Below, piece after piece: positions 17,410 through 25,649 of a stretch of DNA of 45,278 nt. Both the position numbers and the translations under genes were made by a program. Each line of letters starts with the position of its first letter. The first letter of the stretch is position 1. The stretch spans positions 1 to 45,278 of the forward strand of contig VBGM01000014.1 in NCBI GenBank assembly GCA_005880855.1, given 5' to 3'. The notes below the pieces were generated by a model. The model saw only the letters and a program-made list of their open reading frames with translations. It ran no database searches and was not told the DNA's origin. Source of the DNA: Chloroflexota bacterium (GTDB lineage: Bacteria > Chloroflexota > Dormibacteria > Dormibacterales > Dormibacteraceae).

Positions 17410-18324
17410 TCATGCCGCGAGCAGCCTGGCCATCGTCTCCTGGCGCCAGTGCTCGGTGGCCTCGATCTCGTTGAAAGTGAAGAAGTGGAGGCCCGCCACC
17501 TTGCGCTCGGGTGCGGCCAGGTCGGGCAGCAGGCCGGTCGCGAATCGCTCCGGGTCATAGCCGCCCGGCTGCAGCATGCGCATGAACCAGTTGGAATGGC
17601 CGCGCAGGAACCGCGCTGAGTCGGCAAGCCCGATGCGCGTCGAGACCCGCAACAGCTTGGCCGGGTCGGCTACTCCGGCAAGCCCCACGTGGACGGGCAG
17701 CTCCACACCCCGCCGGCGGACGCGCGCAACCCATTTCTTCACGAGGCGAGGGTCGAAGCAGAGGTTGCTGACGATGTAGGTGGCGATTCGCCGCTTGTCC
17801 CACATCGCCTGGATCGTCAGGTCGTCCTCGATGAAGCTGTGCCGCTCGGGATAGCCGGTAACGCCGATCTCGCGCAGGCCGTGCGGCTCGGCAGAGATCG
17901 CGGTCAGCACCGACACCGAATCCGGAAAATCTCCGGCCGGCTCCTTGGCATCGCCGGCCACGACGAACACCTCGCCCCGTCCGAGCGCAGTCACCCTGGC
18001 CAGGATCTCCCGCAGGTGAGCCTGATCGCGGATCAAGCGTGCCGAGAGGTGGGGGACGACCTGGTAGCCGTTGGCCGCCAAACGCTCCGCCAGCCCGATC
18101 GTCGACTCGATGCCGCGGCGCGGCGAGGCAGTGATGGTGATGGTGACCTCACGCGGAACGTGGGCGGTGACGAGGTTCTCGACCTCTTCCGTTGGCAGTA
18201 CCTCGTATCGGGGCGCCTGCAGGAAGCCGATCAGTCCCTGGCGGGTGGTTTCGTCGGTGAGACCGATGCGACCTAGCAGCCGAGCCTGAGCCCCCGGACC
18301 TGAACGCGCGCGACCACTCACCAC
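17410..18324 (-). CDS. metF: Divergent methylenetetrahydrofolate reductase (MetF-like)
   Basis: The 304-residue protein aligns with a MetF-like group: YEVLPTEEVENL, then VTITASPRRGIEST, VVPHLSARLIRD, VFVVAGDA, GVTGYPERH and NLCFDP. The acidic FEF(F)PP motif expected at the N-terminus of classical MetF is not visible, as in short actinobacterial homologues described as distinct from the FAD-type enzyme. The reaction is interconversion of 5-methyl- and 5,10-methylene-THF; after corrinoid-based methyl transfer to THF it would run oxidatively. Start is GTG 18324 with GAGGGAG upstream and a plausible promoter 18-46 bases upstream. It forms an operon with fhs. Confidence 0.82.
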   Translation of the reverse strand: MVSGRARSGPGAQARLLGRIGLTDETTRQGLIGFLQAPRYEVLPTEEVENLVTAHVPREVTITITASPRRGIESTIGLAERLAANGYQVVPHLSARLIRDQAHLREILARVTALGRGEVFVVAGDAKEPAGDFPDSVSVLTAISAEPHGLREIGVTGYPERHSFIEDDLTIQAMWDKRRIATYIVSNLCFDPRLVKKWVARVRRRGVELPVHVGLAGVADPAKLLRVSTRIGLADSARFLRGHSNWFMRMLQPGGYDPERFATGLLPDLAAPERKVAGLHFFTFNEIEATEHWRQETMARLLAA

Positions 18325-18341
18325 GTCTCCCTCGATGTCGC

Positions 18342-18370
18342 ACTATACGGCACTGTCGCGCTCTGCGCAA
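18342..18370 (-). promoter_or_regulatory. Candidate promoter of metF-fhs
   Basis: On the minus strand TTGCGC (18370-18365) and TATAGT (18347-18342) are separated by 17 bases, followed within 20 bases by a Shine-Dalgarno GAGGGAG and the GTG of metF. The -10 box is a close match to the consensus, the -35 box only half. The word CGTATAGTG recurs upstream of the IclR gene. Confidence 0.45.
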
Positions 18371-18373
18371 CGC

Positions 18374-19921
18374 CTAGGGGTGCCAGGCCAACGGCAGGAT
18401 CACGTTGCGATCGAGCGGTGCACCATCGCGGCCGGATTCGAAACCGGCGACCGGGACATTGCCTGCCAGCTCACGGTGCAGTCCCGCCAGCTGCGCCGGC
18501 TCGATAGCGTCTCCCGTATCCAGCGCTCCGTCATGGTCGACCATCGTGCAGGCGATGGCGAGAAGACCATCGCCCGCTTCGAAGAGCTCGACCGTGCGCG
18601 CCTGGCAGGGCCAGTCGACGAGGGAGCATGTGGTCACCTCCCAGAAGCCGCCTTTCCCCCGAGGGTTGGGTCGCGGCCTCACCACGTTAGCGTGGATGTG
18701 GCCGTTGAGCCACAGCACCACGTTGCCCTCGCCGTGGACAACCTCGAGCAGCTCATCCGCGTTGATGTATCGCGGGCCGCCGGCCCTTCTCTTGTTGTCC
18801 ATCGTGTCGAGCGTGTGATGCGAAGTGATAACCACGGGTCGATGGCCCGCCTCTTTCAGGCGGCGCTGCAGCCAGCGGACCTGGTCCTCATCGATGCAAC
18901 CGTCGGCCCCGCCCGCGATGCACACGGTGTCGAGCACGATGAAACGCACGACCGAGGTGTCATGGACGTAGTACGCGGTGCCGTCTTCGCGATTGGAAGC
19001 GGTGAATCCGCGGGCACCTGCGATGAACTCCTTGCGCGTGAAGGGACGCCTTGCGGCATCCGGCGTGACCGGCACGTCTGGACCGGCCATGAACGTCTCC
19101 GGCCACCGCACGAACGTCTCGAGCGCGGCGTCGCGGTCGATGCCGTCGGGAAGGCGAAAGGGCTTGTGGAAGCCGACCATCGCGGACGCCAGGTCCGGGG
19201 TGACGATCCCGACGCCCTGGCTCACCTCTTCGTGGTTGCCGTGGCAGCCGAGCCACGGCATGCGCAGGCCGGGCGATGGAAATGCACTCAGCGCGCGCTC
19301 CAGAACGCCCGGGAGGAGTGGGAAACCGTAGCCGGCACGCATCAAGTCCTCGCCCTTGACGGCTCCATCGGGCTTCCAGAACAAATCGTCCGGCCAGCCC
19401 GGCGACTGCACTCCCTCGTAGCGCTCGCCGCCCGAGTCGGCGCGCACCTCGCCTCCATCGAGAAGAGCAGCCATGCTCGACAGCTCGTTCGACTGCGCGT
19501 TGTCGACACCGTCGCCCGACATGATGGCCAGCTCGATGGGGGCGCCCGCGACCGGCCCTCTGTCGATGCCGTTCAGCGCGCGCACCATCGCTGCGATCGC
19601 GTGCGCGTTCAGCGCCTCCTGCGGCCGGTGCATAGGCAGCAGCTCGCGGAACCGCGGGTCGAGGTATTCGCGGTTGATGAACTCGAAGCGCGCGGGCGAC
19701 TGCACATCGGTGACGTGCAGGTCGGTCAGGTGCGCCAGGGACGCCAGCACGCGGCCGATGCGAAAACGTTGCGCCGTGGAGCCATCGGTCAACTCGTAGC
19801 GAAATTGATGCGCCTCGCCGGCGGCGGCGCGAACACCTCGATATTCGCCTCTGGATCCCGAACGCACGACATCACCCGCCACCAGCCTCCGCCGGTGGCC
19901 GAGAAGTGATGGGTCGGTCAA
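18374..19921 (-). CDS. Metallophosphoesterase, PPA1498-type family
   Basis: This 515-residue calcineurin-like phosphoesterase has long inserts typical of the PPA1498 group (TIGR03767). Metal blocks: LTDLHVTD, SGDGVDN, CHGNHEE, ITSHHTLD and NGHIHAN. An insert between the first blocks (DDLFWKPDGAVKGEDLM) is part of this family pattern. No signal peptide or twin-arginine motif is visible, although many relatives are exported; a missed upstream start is unlikely, because TTG 19921 overlaps the ATPase stop (TTGA). It is the last gene of the ABC-transporter operon, suggesting that it acts on the imported compound, perhaps a phosphodiester, but this is inference from position. Confidence 0.8.
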   Translation of the reverse strand: MTDPSLLGHRRRLVAGDVVRSGSRGEYRGVRAAAGEAHQFRYELTDGSTAQRFRIGRVLASLAHLTDLHVTDVQSPARFEFINREYLDPRFRELLPMHRPQEALNAHAIAAMVRALNGIDRGPVAGAPIELAIMSGDGVDNAQSNELSSMAALLDGGEVRADSGGERYEGVQSPGWPDDLFWKPDGAVKGEDLMRAGYGFPLLPGVLERALSAFPSPGLRMPWLGCHGNHEEVSQGVGIVTPDLASAMVGFHKPFRLPDGIDRDAALETFVRWPETFMAGPDVPVTPDAARRPFTRKEFIAGARGFTASNREDGTAYYVHDTSVVRFIVLDTVCIAGGADGCIDEDQVRWLQRRLKEAGHRPVVITSHHTLDTMDNKRRAGGPRYINADELLEVVHGEGNVVLWLNGHIHANVVRPRPNPRGKGGFWEVTTCSLVDWPCQARTVELFEAGDGLLAIACTMVDHDGALDTGDAIEPAQLAGLHRELAGNVPVAGFESGRDGAPLDRNVILPLAWHP

Positions 19922-21015
19922 GCCTCGGCCGAGGCTTTTTCGTCCCTTGCGATCAAGACGGGGTCTTTGCGCAGCGAGAGTCTCACGCGCGTGCCCGCGG
20001 TGAGCGCAACCGCATCCGATGTCGGCAGCTGCGCAAGCACTGTGATATCGCCGAGGTCGACGGTCACTCGGCTGGTGGCGCCCAGAAACACGGTGGCGAT
20101 GACGGTGCCGACCAGGGGCCCCGGCATCATGTCGCCGTCGGACGCAAGCGTCACCGCCTCGGGCCGGACCAGGGCGATGGCCTCACCGTCGGCCGAGTCC
20201 GGCTTCACCAGCGGCAGTCGAGTGCCCCGCACCTCCACCTCCCCGCCTTTGACCACCCCTGGAAGGCGGTTCGTCAAACCGACGAACTCGGCGACGAAGG
20301 GCGTGGCAGGTCGCGAATAGATGGTGGTTGGGGGACCGAGCTGCTCGATCCTGCCCGCATTCATCACGCCAACTCGGTCTGCGATCGCGAGCGCCTCCTC
20401 CTGGTCGTGAGTGACGAAGAGGGTGGTGGTCCCCACTTCGAGCTGCACGCGGCGAATCTCGTCGCGCAGGCGTGCGCGCACGCGGGCATCGAGCGCCGAG
20501 AGCGGCTCGTCGAGCAGCAGGACCTTCGGCTCGATCGCAAGCGCCCGCGCCAGCGCCACGCGCTGCTGCTGGCCACCCGAAAGCTGGCTCGCGTACTTGT
20601 GAGCGTGAGCGGAAAGCCCTACGAGCTCCAGCATGTCACCCGCCCTCTTCCGGCGTTCGGCGGGGCCGACCTTGTGCAGCTGCATACCGAAGGCGACGTT
20701 CTGCATCGCCGTCATGTGCGGGAACAGCGAGTACGCCTGGAACACCATGCCGATCTCGCGCTTGTTGGCCGGCACATTCGTCACGTCCTCGCCTCCGATG
20801 AGAACGCGGCCTCCGTCTGCCTCCTCGAGGCCGGCCAACAAACGGAGCGCCGTGGTCTTGCCGCAACCCGACGGTCCGAGAAGGCACACGAGCTCGCCGG
20901 GCGCCATCGTGAGGCTGAGCCCGTCGAGCGCCGTGACGCCGGCGTAGCGACGCCTGAGGTCCTCGAGCCGGACCTCAACGCCCGAGCGCAGGGTCGCTTC
21001 GACGCTTGCAGTCAT
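19918..21015 (-). CDS. ABC transporter ATP-binding protein (spermidine/iron/phosphonate type)
   Basis: The 365-residue ATPase has Walker A GPSGCGKTT, Q-loop VFQAYSLFPHM, signature LSGGQQQRVALARAL, Walker B LLLDEPLSALD and the H-loop in FVTHDQEEA, then a C-terminal TOBE-type domain (about residues 285-360). This is the PotA/FbpC/PhnT class that energises import of polyamines, ferric iron, thiamine or 2-aminoethylphosphonate. Both ends overlap neighbouring genes (ATGA with the permease, TTGA with the phosphoesterase). Confidence 0.95.
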   Translation of the reverse strand: MTASVEATLRSGVEVRLEDLRRRYAGVTALDGLSLTMAPGELVCLLGPSGCGKTTALRLLAGLEEADGGRVLIGGEDVTNVPANKREIGMVFQAYSLFPHMTAMQNVAFGMQLHKVGPAERRKRAGDMLELVGLSAHAHKYASQLSGGQQQRVALARALAIEPKVLLLDEPLSALDARVRARLRDEIRRVQLEVGTTTLFVTHDQEEALAIADRVGVMNAGRIEQLGPPTTIYSRPATPFVAEFVGLTNRLPGVVKGGEVEVRGTRLPLVKPDSADGEAIALVRPEAVTLASDGDMMPGPLVGTVIATVFLGATSRVTVDLGDITVLAQLPTSDAVALTAGTRVRLSLRKDPVLIARDEKASAEA

Positions 21016-21854
21016 CTCGTGCCTCCCGAGAAATCGCGGGCGAACGTTTGCACGAGCCGCTCTCGGTTTCGCCGGCGGCCACCCCTTTGCCCGCCCACGA
21101 AGGAGAGTGCCACGAGCAGCAGGAACGCGAACAGCAGCGACGCCACGGCGACAGCGATCGAGACGCCTGCGTTGGTGCGAGCGAGCGAGACGATCTCCAC
21201 CTGAAGGTTGGGATACAGCAGGTTGTTGGCGATCGTGTACTCGCCAAGCACCAAGGCCACCGAAAGCAGACCGGCATTCAGCAAGGCGGATGAAATGTTG
21301 GGAACGATGACGCGCAACATCACCGTGAACCAGTCCGCCCCTAGGCTGCGTGCTGCCTCCGAGAGCGTCTTGACGTCGATCGCCGCGAGGCCGGCGTCAA
21401 GCGCGCGGTAGGCGTAGGGCAGCACGAGGATGGCGTAGGCGAGTGACAGGGTGAGGATGGAGTCGCTGAAGTTGGTGCCCATCCACTGATACATCGGCGA
21501 GAAGCCGACCACGAGGACGATTGCGGGAATGGTCAAAGGCAGGAGGGAGATGCTCTCGATCACTCGACGAAGCCTGGGCAGCCGCAATCGCACCCAGACC
21601 ATCGTTGGAACGAGCACCACGAGAACGCCGATCGACGTGATCACCGCGAGCTGGAGCGAGGCGACGATACCCGCGACAAGGTCGGGGTATGTTCCTATCG
21701 CCTTCCAGGCGTCTAGCGTCCGTGGCGAGTTTTCTCCGATGCCGCGGGTGGAGAACTCGAACATGAACCAGATCGGTCCGAGGAAAAATGCGCCAAGGAG
21801 GACAAAGGTCACGACGCGAAAGACCTGGAGCTTGGCCCTTCGCGACCGGCTCAC
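21012..21854 (-). CDS. ABC transporter permease (PotC/PhnV type)
   Basis: This 280-residue inner-membrane permease has about six hydrophobic segments and the EAA loop that docks the ATPase (LSEAARSLGADWFTVMLRVIVPNI). The GTG at 21854 overlaps the stop of the upstream permease (GTGA) and is followed by SRSRRAKLQ, a basic segment before the first helix. Upstream codons in the same frame lie inside the other permease and are not family-like. It pairs with the permease at 21851-22750. Confidence 0.93.
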   Translation of the reverse strand: MSRSRRAKLQVFRVVTFVLLGAFFLGPIWFMFEFSTRGIGENSPRTLDAWKAIGTYPDLVAGIVASLQLAVITSIGVLVVLVPTMVWVRLRLPRLRRVIESISLLPLTIPAIVLVVGFSPMYQWMGTNFSDSILTLSLAYAILVLPYAYRALDAGLAAIDVKTLSEAARSLGADWFTVMLRVIVPNISSALLNAGLLSVALVLGEYTIANNLLYPNLQVEIVSLARTNAGVSIAVAVASLLFAFLLLVALSFVGGQRGGRRRNRERLVQTFARDFSGGTR

Positions 21855-22750
21855 TGCAGCCACCTCGCGGTGCGCCGCTGGAGCACCGCGTACAGCCCAC
21901 TGACGATGGCGACGATCACGATCAGCACAACGGCCTGCGCCTTCGCGAACCCGGGCTCGTGCAGGCCGACTTCGCTTGTGATCGCGTTGCTGATCTGCAG
22001 CGGCAGGATCGGCCCGCCCTGGTTGATCAACGCGGCCGCAGTCGCGTAGGCGGACAGCGAGTTGGCGAAGAGCAGCAGTGTCGAGCCGAGAAAGGCGGGC
22101 GCGAGCAGCGGGCCGGCGACATGGCGCCAGTAGGTCCACGTACCGCCTCCGAGACTCTCGGTCGCCTCGCGCCATTGCGGTTTTATGCCGTCGACGGCCG
22201 GCAGGAAGATGAGGACCATCAATGGGATCTGGAAGTACAGGTACACCAGCTCCAGGCCACGGAGGTCGTAGAGCCAGACGCCGCTGGCGTAGTAGTCGAG
22301 ATGGTGCTGCGATAAGTAGACATAGAGGGCGCTGGCCGGCCCGATGGCCGCAATGAACGCGAATGCCAGGGTGACGCCCCCGAACTGCGCGAGCACGCCG
22401 CATGCGGAGGTGACCACGCGGCGAAAGACTCCGCGCGGGTTGCCGGTGGCAATCGCATACGTGAGCAATCCTCCCAGCACCGCGCCGCCAACCGCGGTAA
22501 CCGCGGACAGGATGACGCTGCTGATGATGGCGCTGATGATGTAGGGCCTGGAGAGGTTCGCAAAGTTGGAGAGAGTCAGGCCGCCTTCGCTTGCGAAAGC
22601 ACCCGCGATGATGATCACGGTGGGCAGAAACAGGAAGAGCGCGACATAACCGAGGAACGGGACCGCCCCGACCCAGTCAAGGGAGAGGCGCCGGCCGCCC
22701 ACCATCGGGCGGCCGACGCTGCTTACAGCCGGAGCGCCGGCGGCTGTCAA
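21851..22750 (-). CDS. ABC transporter permease (PotB/PhnU type)
   Basis: The 299-residue permease has about six hydrophobic segments beginning at AVPFLGYVALFLFLPTV near residue 30, and an EAA loop (WREATESLGGGTWTYWRHV). It starts at TTG 22750, overlapping the stop of the substrate-binding protein gene (TTGA). It forms the heterodimeric channel with the permease encoded just downstream. Confidence 0.93.
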   Translation of the reverse strand: MTAAGAPAVSSVGRPMVGGRRLSLDWVGAVPFLGYVALFLFLPTVIIIAGAFASEGGLTLSNFANLSRPYIISAIISSVILSAVTAVGGAVLGGLLTYAIATGNPRGVFRRVVTSACGVLAQFGGVTLAFAFIAAIGPASALYVYLSQHHLDYYASGVWLYDLRGLELVYLYFQIPLMVLIFLPAVDGIKPQWREATESLGGGTWTYWRHVAGPLLAPAFLGSTLLLFANSLSAYATAAALINQGGPILPLQISNAITSEVGLHEPGFAKAQAVVLIVIVAIVSGLYAVLQRRTARWLQ

Positions 22751-23868
22751 GAAATGGCCGAAGCCCAGTGGGCTGCCAGATACGCCTTCGCGGCGGTGGC
22801 CTGGTCAGCGCTCAGGCGGATCGGTGTTCCGTTCGCCGCCGGCAGTTTCGCGGCCGCGGCCGCGTCGATCTTTCCAGACGCCTGCATCGCGGCCATGCGC
22901 ACGGGTCGCGCGAGGCCCTTGAGCCACAGGTTCTGGCCTTCGTCGGAGTACAGGTACTCCTCCCACAAGCGAGCCGCCGCCGGGTGGGGGGCGGTCTTGC
23001 TGATCGCCTGCGCGTAGTAGTCGAGCAGGATCGCGTTCGCGGGCACGAAGATCTTCCACGTCGGGACGTCGGTGCCGTGCGCCGCCGACAGGTAGTCCCA
23101 GTCGAAGACGACCGGTGTCGTGCCGTTCTTGACGGTGGCCGTGGTCGCCTGCACCGGCACGAAGTTGCCCTTCTGCTTCAGCTGCTTGAAGAAGTCGACG
23201 CCCTTGCTGATGTCATCGACCGAGCCCCCGTTGGCGAGGGAGGCCATCATCACGCCGTTGAGCGCCGCATTGGCCTTGGTCGGGTCGCCGTTCAGCGCGA
23301 CCTTGCTCTTGAACCCGGAGCCAAGCAGGTCTTGCACCGATGTGACTGCCGGCACCTTGGCCGAGTCGTACCCGATCGACATGTAGCCGCCGTAGTCCTG
23401 GAACCAGAGCCCGGTCGCTTCTTTCTGGTTGGCGAGGATGTCATTCCAGGTTGCGACCTTGTAGGGGGCGAACAGCGTGAGGTTCGCGAGCGCAACCGAC
23501 ATGCCGATGTCGAGCACGTCCGGGGCGCGGCTGCTGGTGCCGAGCTGCTGGACGGCGTTGACCTCGTCCTGGCTGCTGCCGGTCGGGTTGTCCGAGGTGA
23601 TCTTGACGTCGGGGTACTTGGCGGCAAAGCCGTCGAGGACCGCGCCGTAGTTGGCCCAATCGCGCGGCAGCGCGATGACGTTGAGCTTCCCTTCAGCCTT
23701 CGCCGCGGCGACCAGCCCGTCCATGCCTCCGCAGTCCGCGATGGACGTCGCCGTCTTCGCGCTGCTGCAGGAAGCGGTTCCGCCGCCGCCCGTCGATCCG
23801 CACGCAGCCACCACGAGCAGGGCTGCGACGGCCACGCCGATACCACGGATTCGATATCGCCAGTTCAT
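22747..23868 (-). CDS. ABC transporter substrate-binding lipoprotein (PotD/FbpA-like)
   Basis: This 373-residue extracytoplasmic solute receptor starts at ATG 23868 (GGGGAGAG upstream). A basic N-terminus, hydrophobic stretch and lipobox LLVVAACG place a lipid-modified Cys at about residue 24. The mature part follows the extracellular-solute-binding fold of polyamine, iron and phosphonate receptors (KLNVIALPRDWANYG, GFAAKYPDVKI, DEGQNLWLKGLARPVR). The SSAKTATSIADCGGMDGL segment after the lipobox is characteristic of actinobacterial and chloroflexal members. Ligand residues cannot be assigned. In context a methylated amine, polyamine or phospho-amine is plausible. Confidence 0.9.
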   Translation of the reverse strand: MNWRYRIRGIGVAVAALLVVAACGSTGGGGTASCSSAKTATSIADCGGMDGLVAAAKAEGKLNVIALPRDWANYGAVLDGFAAKYPDVKITSDNPTGSSQDEVNAVQQLGTSSRAPDVLDIGMSVALANLTLFAPYKVATWNDILANQKEATGLWFQDYGGYMSIGYDSAKVPAVTSVQDLLGSGFKSKVALNGDPTKANAALNGVMMASLANGGSVDDISKGVDFFKQLKQKGNFVPVQATTATVKNGTTPVVFDWDYLSAAHGTDVPTWKIFVPANAILLDYYAQAISKTAPHPAAARLWEEYLYSDEGQNLWLKGLARPVRMAAMQASGKIDAAAAAKLPAANGTPIRLSADQATAAKAYLAAHWASAIS

Positions 23869-24005
23869 TCCACTCTCCCCAAATGACGGTTGACTCGCGC
23901 GGCCGCCTGACTCCCGCTCGATTGGCGGGTAAATGATGCTCCAGCCAAAGCGACATTGCAAAGAACGGTTCGCGCCCGGATGGTGCTATTCGGGTTAAGG
24001 CGAGG
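23869..24005 (-). promoter_or_regulatory. Leader between IclR gene and ABC operon
   Basis: This 137-base gap separates the IclR stop from the substrate-binding protein gene on the same strand and ends with the ribosome site GGGGAGAG. It contains two CTTAAC words just after the IclR stop and a possible TTGCAA -35-like box on the minus strand, but no convincing -10 and no clear terminator hairpin. It probably holds the promoter of the transporter operon. Confidence 0.3.
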
Positions 24006-24839
24006 TTAAGGCACTGTGCCCCGGCGAGCGGTCCGGCTCCGGAAGCCGAGGCGGCGCGACAGGTCGGCGGCCGCCTCTTTGGTGAGGGCGACGAAGTCTG
24101 GTCCGCCTCCGGCCTGGAGGCGGTGCGCAGGCCCCGAGATGTCGATCGCAGCGAGGACGTCCCCGTCCGCCGAGAAGACCGGCGCGGCGACGGCGTCCAG
24201 GCCGACCTCCAGCTCCTCGAACGTGCGCGCGTAGCCGGCATCCCGCGCGGCGCCGAGCTGCTTCTCCAGCTCCGCCACGTCGACGATCGAGCGCGGAGTG
24301 CGCGGCTCAAGGGGGCGGGCGAGCAGACGCTGTCGGAGCGGCTCGGGGGCGAAGGCGAGGATGACCTTGCCGCTGGCCGTGCAGTGCACCGGGGTCCGCC
24401 GGCCGAGCCAGTTCACGCTCACGAATGAGGTCGAGCCGGTGGATTGCTCGATGGGGACGATCTCGTCGCCGTCGAGCACGTCCAGGGTCACCGTCTCGCC
24501 GGTCGCAGCCGCGAGGCCTTCGCACACCGGGCGCGCCACGTGGCGGAGGTCGAGCTCGCCGGTGACCACCCGGGCGAGCTGGGGCAGCCGGCGCCCGAGC
24601 CGGTATTTGGCCGTCCGAGGGTCCCGCTCCACCAGGGCATGGCGCTCGAGAGTGCCCAGCAGCCGGAGGGCGGTCGAGCGATGCACGCCGAGATCACGCG
24701 CGACCTCGGCGCCGGAAAGGCCGGCGAAATCGGCGTGATCCGGGGGCTCGCGGCCGGCCGAGGAAGCAAGCAGGTCGAGGATGGCAACGGCCCGATCCAC
24801 GGAGCGGATCACATCCGCCTCCCGAGTGTCGTTGCTCAC
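24006..24839 (-). CDS. IclR-family transcriptional regulator
   Basis: The 277-residue protein has an N-terminal winged helix (LSGAEVARDLGVHRSTALRLLGTLERHALV) and a C-terminal IclR effector domain with RRTPVHCTASGKVILAF, VGLDAVAAPVF and LAAIDISGP. It starts at GTG 24839 and faces the corrinoid operon divergently, with the transporter operon behind it on its own strand. It is the best candidate for controlling both directions and possibly the whole methyl-amine island. A TATAGT box lies only eight bases before the GTG, so the message may be nearly leaderless. The ligand is not predictable. Confidence 0.93.
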   Translation of the reverse strand: MSNDTREADVIRSVDRAVAILDLLASSAGREPPDHADFAGLSGAEVARDLGVHRSTALRLLGTLERHALVERDPRTAKYRLGRRLPQLARVVTGELDLRHVARPVCEGLAAATGETVTLDVLDGDEIVPIEQSTGSTSFVSVNWLGRRTPVHCTASGKVILAFAPEPLRQRLLARPLEPRTPRSIVDVAELEKQLGAARDAGYARTFEELEVGLDAVAAPVFSADGDVLAAIDISGPAHRLQAGGGPDFVALTKEAAADLSRRLGFRSRTARRGTVP

Positions 24840-24918
24840 TGCGCAACACTATACGATAGGGGTATTCTTGTTGGACTCTGAGCATCAGTTGGGCGATGCG
24901 CAACAGAGAGGAGGCGAG
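24840..24918. promoter_or_regulatory. Divergent promoter region between IclR gene and corrinoid operon
   Basis: The 79-base gap holds CACTATACG (24847-24855; CGTATAGTG on the minus strand) which gives a TATAGT box for the IclR gene, GCGCAAC at 24841-24847 repeated at 24898-24904, TATTCT as a possible plus-strand -10, and the ribosome site GAGAGGAGG before ATG 24919. The paired GCGCAAC words could be operator half-sites in direct orientation. Confidence 0.45.
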
Positions 24919-25641
24919 ATGAGTCGAGAAGAAGAGATCCGAGCCGGCCTGTTCGACCACACGCTCAATGGACATGCGCCCGAGGTCAAGGCTCTCACCG
25001 AAGAAGGGCTGAAGCTGGGCATGGACCCCATGGACATCCTCTTCAAGGCCCTCATCCCCTCGCTCGAAGAGGTGGGCCGGCGCTTCGAGAAGGGCGACTT
25101 CTTCGTGCCGGAGATGCTCATCGCCGCCCGCGCCATGCAGGGCGCGCTTGTGATTCTCCGGCCGCTCATCGCCGAGACGGGAGCCAAGCCGGTCGGCCGC
25201 TATGTCATCGGCACCGTCAAGGGCGACATCCACGACATCGGCAAGAACCTCTGCGTGATCATGCTCGAAGGGGCCGGCTTCGAGGTCTTCGACCTCGGGG
25301 TGAACACGCCTCCCGAAAAGTTCGTCGCCGCGGTGCAGGAGCACGAGCCGGACGTGGTCGGGTTCTCGGCATTTCTGACCACGACCATGCCCATGTTCAA
25401 GGTCAACATCGAAGCCATCACCAAGGCGGGCCTGCGCGACAAGGTGCACATCGCGGTCGGCGGCGCGCCGGTGACCGAGGAGTATGCGAAGCACGTCGGC
25501 GCGGACAGTTACGCGCCCGACGCATCGATGGCCACGCGCATGGCCAAGCAGATCGTCGGCGACCGGAGCGACTCATCGCAGGGCGCCAAAGCGCTGGAGC
25601 AGGCCGTCATGAAAATCGACGAGACCCTGCGCAAGGGGTAG
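24919..25641 (+). CDS. Corrinoid (methylcobamide-carrier) protein
   Basis: The 240-residue protein is a two-domain methylcobalamin carrier of the MtbC/MttC/MtgC type: a helical cap domain (about residues 1-85) and a Rossmann-like B12-binding domain. The B12 signature is D103-x-H105-x-x-G108 (DIHDIGKN), then VVGFSAFLTTTM for the SxL/T element and VGGAPVTEEYAKHVGAD for the GG element. His105 would be the lower cobalt ligand. The ATG at 24919 follows GAGAGGAGG; upstream codons lie in the promoter. It would shuttle a methyl group between the MttB-like methyltransferase at 30165 and the THF methyltransferase next to it. Confidence 0.95.
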   Translation: MSREEEIRAGLFDHTLNGHAPEVKALTEEGLKLGMDPMDILFKALIPSLEEVGRRFEKGDFFVPEMLIAARAMQGALVILRPLIAETGAKPVGRYVIGTVKGDIHDIGKNLCVIMLEGAGFEVFDLGVNTPPEKFVAAVQEHEPDVVGFSAFLTTTMPMFKVNIEAITKAGLRDKVHIAVGGAPVTEEYAKHVGADSYAPDASMATRMAKQIVGDRSDSSQGAKALEQAVMKIDETLRKG

Positions 25642-25649
25642 TCGGCGCC

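Noticed and set aside
15894-17474. Long plus-strand frame opposite fhs
   Set aside because: The minus strand encodes unmistakable formate-THF ligase; the plus frame has no recognisable domain.
18335-19909. Long plus-strand frame opposite the PPA1498-type phosphoesterase
   Set aside because: All metal-binding motifs are on the minus strand; the plus frame is a codon-bias shadow.
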